Below, piece after piece: positions 9,216 to 18,021 of a stretch of 64,000 nucleotides of DNA. The position numbers were made by a program, and so were the translations under genes. This stretch comes from an uncultured Clostridium sp. (GTDB lineage: Bacteria > Bacillota > Clostridia > TANB77 > CAG-508): NCBI GenBank assembly GCA_947651825.1, contig CANTAQ010000003.1:1-64000 (forward strand), read 5' to 3'. Position 1 is the first letter of the stretch, and each line of letters opens with the position of its first letter. The notes beneath the pieces were generated by a model. The model was not told where the DNA came from. It worked only from the letters and a program-made list of their open reading frames with translations, and made no database searches.

Positions 9216-11360
9216 ATGGGAAAAATAGTAGTATTAGATGATTTAACAATAAATCAAATAGCAGCAGGAGAAGTTATAGAAAGACCAGCCTCAGTAGTAA
9301 AGGAACTAGTAGAAAACTCAATAGATGCAGGAGCAACTAATATAACTATAGAAGTAAAAAATGGTGGAATAAAAGAAATAAAAATAATAGATAATGGGTC
9401 AGGAATAAATGAAGATGATATAGAATTTGCATTTGAAAGGCATGCAACAAGTAAAATAAGAAAAGCAGATGATTTACAAACAGTTAAATCAATGGGCTTT
9501 AGAGGAGAGGCATTAGCTAGTATTGCAGCAATTTCGAGTATAAAAATGGTAACAAAAACAGCCGATGAATTAATGGGAAGACAGATAGTTGTGGAAGGTG
9601 GAGAAGTAAAAGAAATTGAAGAGATAGGAGCTCAAACAGGAACAACAATAACAGTGAATAATTTATTTTACAATACTCCAGTTAGATATAAATTTTTAAA
9701 GAAAGACTATACAGAATTAGGATATATAGAAGATGCAGTAACAAGAATAGCTCTTGCAAATCCTAATGTGGCAATAAAATTAAGTAATGAAAATAAAATG
9801 ATAATACAAACAACTGGAAATGGAGATTTAAAGACTATTATATATAATATTTATGGAAAAGAAATGACAGATGGACTAATTGAAGTAGATTATCAATATG
9901 AAGACATAATAGTAAAAGGATTTGTAGGAAAACCAGAAATTGCAAGAGGAAATAGAACAAATCAAATATTTTTTATAAATAAAAGATACATAAAAGATAA
10001 AACATTATCAGCAGGGACAGAACAAGCATTCAAGGGATTATTACCAATAGGAAAGTATGGAGTTTTAGTATTAAACCTTGAGATTGACCCTAAAAAAATA
10101 GATGTTAATGTACATCCAACAAAACTAGAAATTAGATTTCAAGAAGAGCAAAAAGTATTTAAGGCAGTATATCATTCAATAAGAGAAGCATTGTTAAAAG
10201 GAGATTTAGTAAGAAATCCAGAGAAAGAAGAAATTCCAGTTGTTTCTGCAACACCTGAAACAGAAATGGAAGATAAACAAGAAGATATAAAAATATCAAC
10301 TTTTGAAAATACAGAAAACATAAGTAATTTAGTAAACAATAAAGAAGTAACTACTCCAAGTAACTTAGAAGAAAAGAAAAAAACAAAATCCTTGGGACTA
10401 TTTAGTATGCTAAAGAAGAAAAATGTAGAAGAAGAGGTTGAAAACAATGCTATACAAGAAATATATAGTAATAGACATTTAGAGTTTGAACCAGTGAAAA
10501 CTATAGACAATAAAACTGTTGCAAGTCATAGTTATGAAGAAGAAATAAAAACAGATATACCAATTTCTGTTTTAAGAGAGCAAGCAGTAGATTTTAAAAC
10601 AGACACAATCGTTTTAGATGAAGAAAAAGAAGATTTTAACAAAATGTACAATGAGACATTTGGGGTACAAATCCAAAATAAAAAAGAAGATGCACTTGTT
10701 GTAGAAAATTATAGTTTTGCAGATAGCAAGAATTTTGCGAATAGACCTAATATTTCAATGTTTGAAGAAGAAGAAAAAATCCCAAATTATAAATATTGTG
10801 GAGCAGTTTTTTCAACATATATAATAATAGAAATGAAAAATGAAATGTATATAATAGATCAACATGCAGCACATGAAAGAATAATGTATGAGAATATAAA
10901 GAAAAATTTTTATAGTGATTTAGAAAAAGAATCTCAAATAATGCTGTTGCCAGATATAATAACATTATCACATAAAGAAAAACAAATAGTAAAAGAAAAT
11001 AAAGATTTATTTAAAAAAGCAGGATTTATTATAGAAGAGTTCGGAGAAAATACAATAAGACTAATTGGAGTGCCAGCAATTTGTATGCAGCTAGATACTA
11101 AAGAGTTATTTTTAGAAATACTAGATACAATTGATACAGTTGCAATAACAGCAAAACAGGAAAAAGAGGACAAATTTATAGCAACAATAGCATGTAAAGC
11201 AGCAGTAAAAGCAAATATGAATTTAACAAAAGAAGAAGTAGATAGTTTAATGAAAAAATTATTAGTATTACCAAACCCATTTACATGCCCACATGGTAGA
11301 CCGACAGCAATAAAAATGGATAAGATGGATTTAGAGAGAAAATTCAGTCGCAGAAAATAA
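9216..11360 (+). CDS. mutL: DNA mismatch repair protein MutL
   Basis: A 714-residue MutL. The GHKL ATPase domain has NSIDAGATN, DNGSGI and FRGEALASIAA. A long variable acidic linker spans about residues 335-520. The C-terminal dimerisation/endonuclease domain carries DQHAAHERIMYE, ACKAAVKANM and CPHGRP. These metal-binding motifs mark the nicking MutL type found in bacteria without MutH. The start at ATG 9216 has an AAAGGGAAA site. miaA follows in 13 bases. No mutS lies in the window; it is usually adjacent and may be elsewhere. Confidence 0.97.
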   Translation: MGKIVVLDDLTINQIAAGEVIERPASVVKELVENSIDAGATNITIEVKNGGIKEIKIIDNGSGINEDDIEFAFERHATSKIRKADDLQTVKSMGFRGEALASIAAISSIKMVTKTADELMGRQIVVEGGEVKEIEEIGAQTGTTITVNNLFYNTPVRYKFLKKDYTELGYIEDAVTRIALANPNVAIKLSNENKMIIQTTGNGDLKTIIYNIYGKEMTDGLIEVDYQYEDIIVKGFVGKPEIARGNRTNQIFFINKRYIKDKTLSAGTEQAFKGLLPIGKYGVLVLNLEIDPKKIDVNVHPTKLEIRFQEEQKVFKAVYHSIREALLKGDLVRNPEKEEIPVVSATPETEMEDKQEDIKISTFENTENISNLVNNKEVTTPSNLEEKKKTKSLGLFSMLKKKNVEEEVENNAIQEIYSNRHLEFEPVKTIDNKTVASHSYEEEIKTDIPISVLREQAVDFKTDTIVLDEEKEDFNKMYNETFGVQIQNKKEDALVVENYSFADSKNFANRPNISMFEEEEKIPNYKYCGAVFSTYIIIEMKNEMYIIDQHAAHERIMYENIKKNFYSDLEKESQIMLLPDIITLSHKEKQIVKENKDLFKKAGFIIEEFGENTIRLIGVPAICMQLDTKELFLEILDTIDTVAITAKQEKEDKFIATIACKAAVKANMNLTKEEVDSLMKKLLVLPNPFTCPHGRPTAIKMDKMDLERKFSRRK

Positions 11361-11373
11361 GAAAGGAATAATA

Positions 11374-12291
11374 ATGAAACCTACAGTAATAGTAATTGGA
11401 GGACCAACAGCTTCAGGGAAAAGTGGTTTAGCAATAAAACTTGCTAAAAAAATAAATGGAGAAATAATATCAGCAGATTCTATGCAAATATATAAAGACA
11501 TGAACATAGGTACTGCGAAGGTAACTGAAGAAGAAATGAAGGGAATAACTCACTATATGTTAGATATTGTATCTCCAGAAGAAAGGTACAGTGTATCAAC
11601 ATACAAAAAAGAAGCAGAAAAGGCAATTGAAGAAATATTAGAAAAAGGTAAAATTCCTATTATAGTAGGTGGAACAGGACTATATATAGAAAGCTTGATA
11701 TATGGAATTGAATTTCAAGATGAAAAAATAGATGAACAATATAGAAAACAACTAGACACTATTGCGGAGATAGAAGGATTAGAAAAACTATATTGTGAAG
11801 CAACAAAGATAGATTCACAAGCTATGGAAAAAATAAGTAAAAATGATAAAAAAAGAATAATACGAGTATTAGAGATATACCATAAAACAGGAAAGACAAA
11901 GACTGAGCAAGAGATAGAATCAAGAAAAACTGAAATAAAATACAATTATAAAAGTTTTGCAATTACAATGGATAGAAATAAATTATATCAGAGAATAGAA
12001 AAAAGAGTGGATCAAATGATTGAGAATGGGTTAATACAAGAGGTTGAGAACATAAGGAAAAAATACAATAAATTTCCGACAGCTATGCAAGGTCTAGGAT
12101 ATAAAGAAGTAATAGAATATTTGGAAAATAAAACAACAAAAGAAGAAATGGTAGAGAAGTTGAAAAAGGAAACAAGACATTATGCAAAAAGGCAGTTAAC
12201 ATGGTTTAGAAAATATAAAGAAATAATATGGTTAGATGGAGAAGAAGAGGAAGATAAAAACATAAAAATTATAATAGAACAAATGAATTAG
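11374..12291 (+). CDS. miaA: tRNA dimethylallyltransferase MiaA
   Basis: A 305-residue enzyme adding an isopentenyl group from DMAPP to A37 of tRNAs that read codons starting with U. The N-terminal P-loop GGPTASGKSGLA is at residues 8-19. The following SADSMQIYKDMNIGTAK motif and the VGGTGLYIESL motif are family signatures. RHYAKRQLTWFRK lies near the C terminus. Length is normal. It follows mutL closely, a frequent mutL-miaA arrangement in bacteria. Confidence 0.98.
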   Translation: MKPTVIVIGGPTASGKSGLAIKLAKKINGEIISADSMQIYKDMNIGTAKVTEEEMKGITHYMLDIVSPEERYSVSTYKKEAEKAIEEILEKGKIPIIVGGTGLYIESLIYGIEFQDEKIDEQYRKQLDTIAEIEGLEKLYCEATKIDSQAMEKISKNDKKRIIRVLEIYHKTGKTKTEQEIESRKTEIKYNYKSFAITMDRNKLYQRIEKRVDQMIENGLIQEVENIRKKYNKFPTAMQGLGYKEVIEYLENKTTKEEMVEKLKKETRHYAKRQLTWFRKYKEIIWLDGEEEEDKNIKIIIEQMN

Positions 12292-12309
12292 AATAAGAGG
12301 AGGCAAAAG

Positions 12310-13608
12310 ATGGCAGAAGAGAAAAAAAACAAAAAGAAAAAAGTTACAAGAAAACGTAAAACAAAAAGCAGAAAAAAATTTATAAATAATATAATGCAAA
12401 TTGTTTTATTATCTGCAATAATATGTTTAATAGCGTATACAGTGTATTCAGTAGCAAAATTTATTGTTAAGCCATCAGATGCATTAGTCGTAGATAAAGG
12501 AACGATTTCAGAAACAGAAACTGTAGATGGATATATAATTAGAAATGAAGTAATAGTAAATAGTCAAAATGCAGATACAGAGATTATAGAAATAAAAAGT
12601 GAAGGAGCAAAGGTAGCAAAGGGAGAAGAGATTTTTAGATATAAAATTACAAATGAATCAGAAATATCAACTCAAATAGAGGAGTTGAATAATAAAATTC
12701 AAGAAGCATTAGAAGGACAAACTAATCTATTTCAAGGAGATATAAAAGCATTAGATGCGCAAATAGACAAAATATTAGGAAAGACAATGATGAATAATAA
12801 TATTCAAACAATAACAGAAAATAAAAAGGAGATTACAAATTATCTTACCAAAAAAGCGAAAATTGCAGGAGAATTGAGTCCAGCGGATTCGTATATTAAT
12901 GGTTTAATAGCTCAGAAAACAGAATTAGAAAATAGATTATCAAATGAATCTAATAATGAAATATCACCAATGAGTGGAGTTGTATCATATCGAGTTGATG
13001 GATTAGAAACAGAATTAAATGCTAATAAATTATCAGAAATAACAATAGGATATTTAGAAGGATTGAATTTAAAAACAGGTCAAATAATATCCAAAAATAC
13101 ATCAAAAGGAAAAGTTTTAAATAGTTTTTCATGTTATATTGCAGTTGTTAGAAAGATAGATGATAAGCATGATGTAAAAGTAGGAGATAAAATAACATTG
13201 CGAACAGCAATGGATAGCACAATAAAGTCAACAGTGCAAGATATAAAAGAGGAGAATGGAAAGCAATTAATAATATTGGAAATAACCAAAGGTGTTGAAG
13301 AACTGATAAAGTATAGAAAAATATCATTAGATATTGTATGGTGGGAGAAAGAGGGACTAAGAGTTCCAAAATCTTCAATTATATATGAAAATGGACTTAG
13401 TTATGTAGTGAGAAATAGAGCGGGAGTGAAAACTAAAATATTAGTAAAGATATTAAAGGAAAATGACAATTACAGTATTATAGGTAACTACAAAGTAGAA
13501 GAATTAAAAGAACTAGGATTTTCAGCAACAGAAATACCAAAGATGAGTCAAATAAATATATATGATGAAATTTTAGTAAATCCTGATATGAGAGAAATAG
13601 CTAATTAA
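12310..13608 (+). CDS. HlyD-like membrane adaptor protein
   Basis: A 432-residue protein with a very basic N terminus (KKKVTRKRKTKSRKK), one transmembrane helix at about 29-52 and an extracytoplasmic part. The latter has a biotinyl-lipoyl-like start (ETETVDGYIIRNE... EGAKVAKGEEIFRYKI), a helical hairpin (about 115-215) and a beta-barrel C-terminal part. This is the layout of HlyD/periplasmic-adaptor family proteins often encoded after miaA in Clostridia. No partner transporter gene is adjacent. Role unknown, perhaps envelope-related. Ribosome site AGAGGAGGC precedes the ATG. Confidence 0.72.
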   Translation: MAEEKKNKKKKVTRKRKTKSRKKFINNIMQIVLLSAIICLIAYTVYSVAKFIVKPSDALVVDKGTISETETVDGYIIRNEVIVNSQNADTEIIEIKSEGAKVAKGEEIFRYKITNESEISTQIEELNNKIQEALEGQTNLFQGDIKALDAQIDKILGKTMMNNNIQTITENKKEITNYLTKKAKIAGELSPADSYINGLIAQKTELENRLSNESNNEISPMSGVVSYRVDGLETELNANKLSEITIGYLEGLNLKTGQIISKNTSKGKVLNSFSCYIAVVRKIDDKHDVKVGDKITLRTAMDSTIKSTVQDIKEENGKQLIILEITKGVEELIKYRKISLDIVWWEKEGLRVPKSSIIYENGLSYVVRNRAGVKTKILVKILKENDNYSIIGNYKVEELKELGFSATEIPKMSQINIYDEILVNPDMREIAN

Positions 13609-13859
13609 ACATATAACAAAGTAATTCCTTTATTTATGGGGATTACTTTTTTCTTAATTCGTGGATGTTTAAAGTCTTTTCTTACCATATTTAAAAGAAC
13701 TTGACCTTTATGATATCCATGAATAACAACAACTTCTTTAATATTTTTAGGTAAAGTTTCAAATAACTTTTCTAAATGATAAGTAGCTTCGAGAAGTTCC
13801 ATATCATGTAAATCAATAGTTATACGTTCTTCTTCAGTAACAAACCAATCTTCAAACAT
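13605..13859 (-). CDS. Small Smr-domain-like protein
   Basis: An 84-residue protein on the minus strand with IDLHDMELLEATYHLEKLF followed by VVVIHGYHKGQVL. These correspond to the DLHG and HGxGxG motifs of Smr domains (nicking or RNA-binding domain of MutS2 and small Smr proteins). Here it is stand-alone and short. The strong ribosome site AAGGAGG is visible upstream on the minus strand (13862-13868). It converges with the HlyD-like gene, overlapping by a few bases at the 3' ends. Function unknown; nuclease activity is not established for such mini versions. Confidence 0.7.
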   Translation of the reverse strand: MFEDWFVTEEERITIDLHDMELLEATYHLEKLFETLPKNIKEVVVIHGYHKGQVLLNMVRKDFKHPRIKKKVIPINKGITLLYV

Positions 13860-13958
13860 ATAAACCTCCTTTTCTCAGACAAAATTTTAACAAAATGAAA
13901 GGAAAAAGTCAATCCAAAAAATAATAAGAATATAACTAGACACATAGCTATATTCTTA

Positions 13959-14183
13959 TTAACTTATTCTGCTATAAGGTTTCTCATCATTAGTAATACC
14001 AGTGATATAATCAATAGAAGTATTATAAAATTTTGCAAGAATTATTAAATATTCAACAGGAATTGGTCTTTTCCCATTTTCATATTCAGAATAATATTGC
14101 TGAGAAATATTTAATAACTTTGCGATTTCTTTTTGATAGATATCTTTATCTTCTCTTAAATCTTTTAACCTCTTATATTTCAT
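13959..14183 (-). CDS. XRE-family transcriptional regulator
   Basis: A 74-residue helix-turn-helix protein of the Cro/CI (XRE) type: LREDKDIYQKEIAKLLNIS is the first helices and turn, and QQYYSEYENGKRPIPVEYLI the recognition helix and following segment. There is no extra domain. It is transcribed away from the AraC gene. Two perfect inverted repeats lie in its upstream region (14235-14255 and 14281-14310) and may be its own operators. Targets are unknown. Confidence 0.9.
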   Translation of the reverse strand: MKYKRLKDLREDKDIYQKEIAKLLNISQQYYSEYENGKRPIPVEYLIILAKFYNTSIDYITGITNDEKPYSRIS

Positions 14184-14234
14184 GAAAAACCTTTCTTAAG
14201 TTATAAAACAAAAACTTAATATAAATTTATATGT

Positions 14235-14255
14235 AATTTTACTATTAGTAAAATT
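14235..14255. promoter_or_regulatory. Palindrome upstream of XRE gene (candidate operator)
   Basis: Perfect 10-bp arms AATTTTACTA / TAGTAAAATT around a single T, about 50-70 bases upstream of the XRE start. This position would overlap its promoter. Autoregulation is inferred. Confidence 0.45.
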
Positions 14256-14280
14256 TTAACATACACAAAATATCATATAT

Positions 14281-14310
14281 TAATTATACATAATTATTTA
14301 TGTATAATTA
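14281..14310. promoter_or_regulatory. Palindrome in divergent XRE/AraC region
   Basis: Inverted repeat TAATTATACATAA ... TTATGTATAATTA with arms of about 13 bp and a short A/T spacer, midway between the divergent XRE and AraC genes. Either a second operator or a cruciform. The rest of the 14184-14469 gap is plain A/T-rich sequence with no gene seen. Confidence 0.4.
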
Positions 14311-14469
14311 GAATAAAATAAATGAAAAAATATGTGTAATAGAGTGAAATAAAACTAAAATATAAGTTGAACAATAAGATATAAAAAGAAGGTAAATAAT
14401 TTATTAATGTTGAAACCAATTTAAACCTATGATAGAATAATACTAAAATAAAAAACAGGAGAAAAAGAT

Positions 14470-15261
14470 TTGAATATATATATTGAATTAAACAAAATAA
14501 TGGAATATGTAGAGGAAAATTTAGAAGAAAAGATAGAGATTAGTAGTATTGCTAAAATGTTGGGAATGAATGAGTATACTTTCCAAAGAGTATTTGCAGT
14601 AATAGCAAACATATCTTTTTCAGAATATATAAGAAACAGAAGACTATCAAATGCTGGACAGGAAATGTTTTTAAATACAGATAAGATAGTTGATATTGCA
14701 GTAAAATATGGATATAATAACGCAACAGCATTTTCTAGAGCATTTGAAAGATTTCATGGAATTAAACCAAGCGAAGTAAGGAAAAATCCAGAAAGACTAA
14801 AAATGCATACAAGATTACACTTTAATGAACAATATGAACATAATAAAAAATTCGATTATAAAATAATAACGAGAGAAGAAATAATTTTATATGGTACATA
14901 TGTAATTACGGATAATGAAAAGATAAGAAAAGATGCTCCAGAATTTTATGAACGAAATTCAAAACAATATGGAGATGCACCATATGGAATGACAGAATAT
15001 CATGATAGAGAACGAACGAAGGTAAAAGCATATTGGGTAATGTACGAAGAAAACTTAGAGGGAAGAATAAAAAAAGTAATACCACAAAGTAAATGGATAC
15101 AGATGAGGACAAATTCTCAGGAGGCAGAGGAAATACAAATGACCTCAGATTCGTTTTATGAAGAATTTTTAGCAAACTCAAAATATAATTATAAAGATTT
15201 ACCAGAACTAGAATATTATCATGATGGAGTTACTGATTTTTTAATCGCCATAGAAGACTGA
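14470..15261 (+). CDS. AraC-family regulator with GyrI-like effector domain
   Basis: A 263-residue protein starting with TTG after an AGGAGAAAAAG site. The N-terminal AraC domain holds two helix-turn-helix units (IEISSIAKMLGMNEYTFQR, then IVDIAVKYGYNNATAFSRAF with the typical GIKPSEVR end). The C-terminal half (about residues 115-263) resembles the GyrI-like small-molecule-binding domain of Rob/SoxS-like regulators. It probably activates a stress or efflux gene in response to a small molecule; targets are not visible nearby. A terminator overlaps its stop codon, so it is a single-gene unit. Confidence 0.88.
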   Translation: MNIYIELNKIMEYVEENLEEKIEISSIAKMLGMNEYTFQRVFAVIANISFSEYIRNRRLSNAGQEMFLNTDKIVDIAVKYGYNNATAFSRAFERFHGIKPSEVRKNPERLKMHTRLHFNEQYEHNKKFDYKIITREEIILYGTYVITDNEKIRKDAPEFYERNSKQYGDAPYGMTEYHDRERTKVKAYWVMYEENLEGRIKKVIPQSKWIQMRTNSQEAEEIQMTSDSFYEEFLANSKYNYKDLPELEYYHDGVTDFLIAIED

Positions 15262-15292
15262 CTTTTTTTGATAGGAAAAAGTCAGTCTTTTT
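15254..15292 (+). terminator. Terminator of AraC-family gene
   Basis: Stem AAGACTGACTTTTT / AAAAAGTCAGTCTT with a 6-7 base loop and a T-run. The left arm overlaps the stop codon of the AraC gene. Confidence 0.85.
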
Positions 15293-15330
15293 ATATTTTG
15301 TTTTGATAAAATAGAATTGAGGGATTTATA

Positions 15331-17220
15331 ATGAAAAGAAATTTTTTTGAAATATACTTAACATCAGACTATGTAATTAAAGAAGATTGGTTGAAACTAT
15401 TTTATAAAATATCTAAAGTAAATGGAATTTTTATAACATGGAAACTATGGATAAACATAGAAAACAACTATGTAAGATATTTTATAGAAACAAATAGAAT
15501 GCTTCCACCAACACTTGGGGATGCAGGAGGATTCTTAATAAAGAAATCTGATGTAAATTTAAAAGAAAAATCAAAGTTAAAAATGCCATATATATTAATG
15601 CCAAGTTTAAAAAATATATTAGATATATATGATAACAATGAAACAAGAAAATCTAGAAAACTTAAAAATATTAAAATAACTTTTTATCCTTACAAGTATA
15701 ATGGCTTTTTTTCTACAACAAAACTTTATTTTAAAACAAAAGAAAATAAAACTATAAGAAAAAAGGTTTTTGGAAACTCTAAAATTCATGAATTCATAAG
15801 TATAGATTTTGGAACACATACAAGGTTCTTTTATCAGAAAGAAGTTGCAAGATATTTGGAAATTAAAAAGGCAATAAATTTATTTAATAGTGATAAAGAA
15901 AAGGCACTTCTGGAAGTAGATGCATTTCCCTATTTACAAGATAACCTATATTTAAAACATAATAATTATGACTTTTCAAAACATTCAATTGTAATAGGAG
16001 CAAGTGGTACAGGAAAGTCAAAGATGGTAAGTTCTTTAATAAAAAATCTATCAAATGATAGTCAAAATAGTTTTAAATATAAGATAGTAGTAATAGATCC
16101 ACATGCTGCTATTGAGGATGATATAGGTGGAATAGACGGTTCAAATGTTATAGATTTCAAAACAGAAGAAGCGAGTATAAATTTATTCATGAACGGTACT
16201 GATGATATTCTATCTTCTACAGAATCTATAATGTCGATATTTAAAAATATAATATCAGATAGATATAATTCAAGACTGGAAAGAGTTTTACGATATAGTG
16301 TGCATTTGTTACTTGCAAGTAGAAAATTTAATTTAGTAAATTTGAGAAAGCTTCTTACAGAAATAGAATATAGAAATAAACTTATAAGAGAAGCAGATGA
16401 ACAGATTCCAATAAATATAATAGAATTTTTTAGAGTAGATTTTAATGAACTAAAGACAAAATCATATCAAGAAGCAATAGCACCAATAGTAGCATTTATA
16501 GACGAGATGCAACTACTACCAGCATTTGATAAATGTGAGCAGATGGAAAGCATAAAAGATGAAATTGAAAAAAATTTTATTACTATATTATCATTAGACC
16601 AAATGACATTAGGACTAAATATAACTAAAACAATAGCAGGATTTGCAATGCAATCAATTTTACAATTAGTTCAGGCACATACATTTGCAGAGCATATTAT
16701 TTTAGTTGTAGATGAAGTTTCTGTAATTGAAACTCCAATAATAAATAGATTTTTATCAGAAGCAAGAAAATACAATTTATCACTAATTCTAGCAGGACAA
16801 TATTTTGAACAAATAAGTGATAACTTACAAAAAGCTATTTTTACAAATGTTGTAAATTATTTCATTTTTAGAGTTTCAAGAATGGATGCTAATATCTTAG
16901 AAAACAATATAAAAATGGAGGTAGCAGTAAATAATTTTCATCTAAACAGAATAAAAATTCTTACAGAACTTGAAGATAGAGAATGTGTTGTAAGAGTTGG
17001 AAAAGACGGAAAGTTATATTCTGCTTTTAAAGGAAGAACAGCAGACTTTGTATCAATTCCTAGAAAAAGGAAAACTGTTAAATCAAATAGTAATATAAAA
17101 ACAGAACAAAGAAATAACAAAAAGAAAACATTTAGTATTGAAACACAAAGTAGTTTAAAAGATATAATGGCAAGACAATCAGCGTCAAGACGAAAGGTAA
17201 GTATGGAAAATAATGGATAA
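15331..17220 (+). CDS. P-loop ATPase of HerA/VirD4-like type
   Basis: A 629-residue protein. The first ~215 residues match no domain I know. Walker A IVIGASGTGKSKM is at about 222-234, preceded by a SFKH-type strand. Walker B is ILVVDEVSV at about 463-471, followed by LSEARKYNLSLILAGQYFEQ, the helical and sensor region typical of HerA/FtsK/VirD4 DNA-pumping ATPases (DUF87 or TraM-recognition style). The C-terminal 60 residues are basic and Ser-rich. There is no transmembrane helix, so it is cytoplasmic or peripheral. It is followed in 15 bases by a Cys-rich protein. It may move DNA or form part of a conjugation-derived machine, but no relaxase or pilus genes are adjacent. Confidence 0.75.
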   Translation: MKRNFFEIYLTSDYVIKEDWLKLFYKISKVNGIFITWKLWINIENNYVRYFIETNRMLPPTLGDAGGFLIKKSDVNLKEKSKLKMPYILMPSLKNILDIYDNNETRKSRKLKNIKITFYPYKYNGFFSTTKLYFKTKENKTIRKKVFGNSKIHEFISIDFGTHTRFFYQKEVARYLEIKKAINLFNSDKEKALLEVDAFPYLQDNLYLKHNNYDFSKHSIVIGASGTGKSKMVSSLIKNLSNDSQNSFKYKIVVIDPHAAIEDDIGGIDGSNVIDFKTEEASINLFMNGTDDILSSTESIMSIFKNIISDRYNSRLERVLRYSVHLLLASRKFNLVNLRKLLTEIEYRNKLIREADEQIPINIIEFFRVDFNELKTKSYQEAIAPIVAFIDEMQLLPAFDKCEQMESIKDEIEKNFITILSLDQMTLGLNITKTIAGFAMQSILQLVQAHTFAEHIILVVDEVSVIETPIINRFLSEARKYNLSLILAGQYFEQISDNLQKAIFTNVVNYFIFRVSRMDANILENNIKMEVAVNNFHLNRIKILTELEDRECVVRVGKDGKLYSAFKGRTADFVSIPRKRKTVKSNSNIKTEQRNNKKKTFSIETQSSLKDIMARQSASRRKVSMENNG

Positions 17221-17235
17221 AAGGAGAAAATATAA

Positions 17236-17946
17236 ATGAATAATAAAGAATGTAAAAATGTTATTGATGAAATTTTTATGGAAATATTTAAACAAAAATG
17301 TCCAATAGATATAGATGACTTGTTGGCGGAATGTGCTTTTGATATTAGATTACCAAACAAAGTAATAGATGCAGTGACAGGAGATGAAACATGGGCATCA
17401 TCAATTAATTCAAATAAATATATAAGTCAAACTAACATGGAGAAATACGATGAGTATAAAGGCTGGATGAGGCCCAAAAAAGAAATAAGTTCGTTAGATG
17501 ATATAATAAAATTGTGGGATAAAGTAAATTATACAACAACAGAAAGAGTATATGATAGCATAAATGTATCTAAAAGTGATACAATTTATAACTGTGAGAA
17601 TATATATAGAAGTCAAGATTGTAGGAGTTGTAAAAATACAATATTTTCAGATGGATGTGGAGATTCAGAATATATAATTGCGTGCCAAAGAAGTTCAAAT
17701 TGTAATTATTCAATGAGAGTAGATGATTCTAATAGTTGTTCAAATAGTTATAATGTTATATGCTCATCTAAAATTAGTAATTCATTTTTTATACAAGATG
17801 CAAACTCACTACATGAATGTATGTTTTGCTCCCATATAGCCAATAGAAGATACTGTATTGCAAATATGCAATTTGAAAAAGAAGAGTATATGGAAATAAA
17901 AGCCGAAGTAGAAAAATGGATAATAAATCAATTCAGAGATAACTGA
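17236..17946 (+). CDS. Cysteine-rich, beta-helix-like protein of unknown function
   Basis: A 236-residue protein with 14 cysteines. The first ~115 residues are ordinary. Residues about 118-215 are a repetitive Cys/Ser/Asn-rich stretch (YNCENIYRSQDCRSCKNTIF, then SNCNYSMRV, NSCSNSYNVICSS). It ends in HECMFCSHIANRRYCIAN and a KEEY motif. This resembles uncharacterised proteins in which C-x-x-C and NxxYC-I-xN motifs form a right-handed beta-helix-like array. Metal binding is possible. It lies 15 bases after the ATPase gene with an AAAAGGAG site, so the two are likely one operon. Function unknown. Confidence 0.7.
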   Translation: MNNKECKNVIDEIFMEIFKQKCPIDIDDLLAECAFDIRLPNKVIDAVTGDETWASSINSNKYISQTNMEKYDEYKGWMRPKKEISSLDDIIKLWDKVNYTTTERVYDSINVSKSDTIYNCENIYRSQDCRSCKNTIFSDGCGDSEYIIACQRSSNCNYSMRVDDSNSCSNSYNVICSSKISNSFFIQDANSLHECMFCSHIANRRYCIANMQFEKEEYMEIKAEVEKWIINQFRDN

Positions 17947-18021
17947 GAATAAAAAATTTTGCTATTTTTCAATGCTTATGATAGAATAAAACAAAGATAT
18001 AATAAAAGGAAAAATATATGT

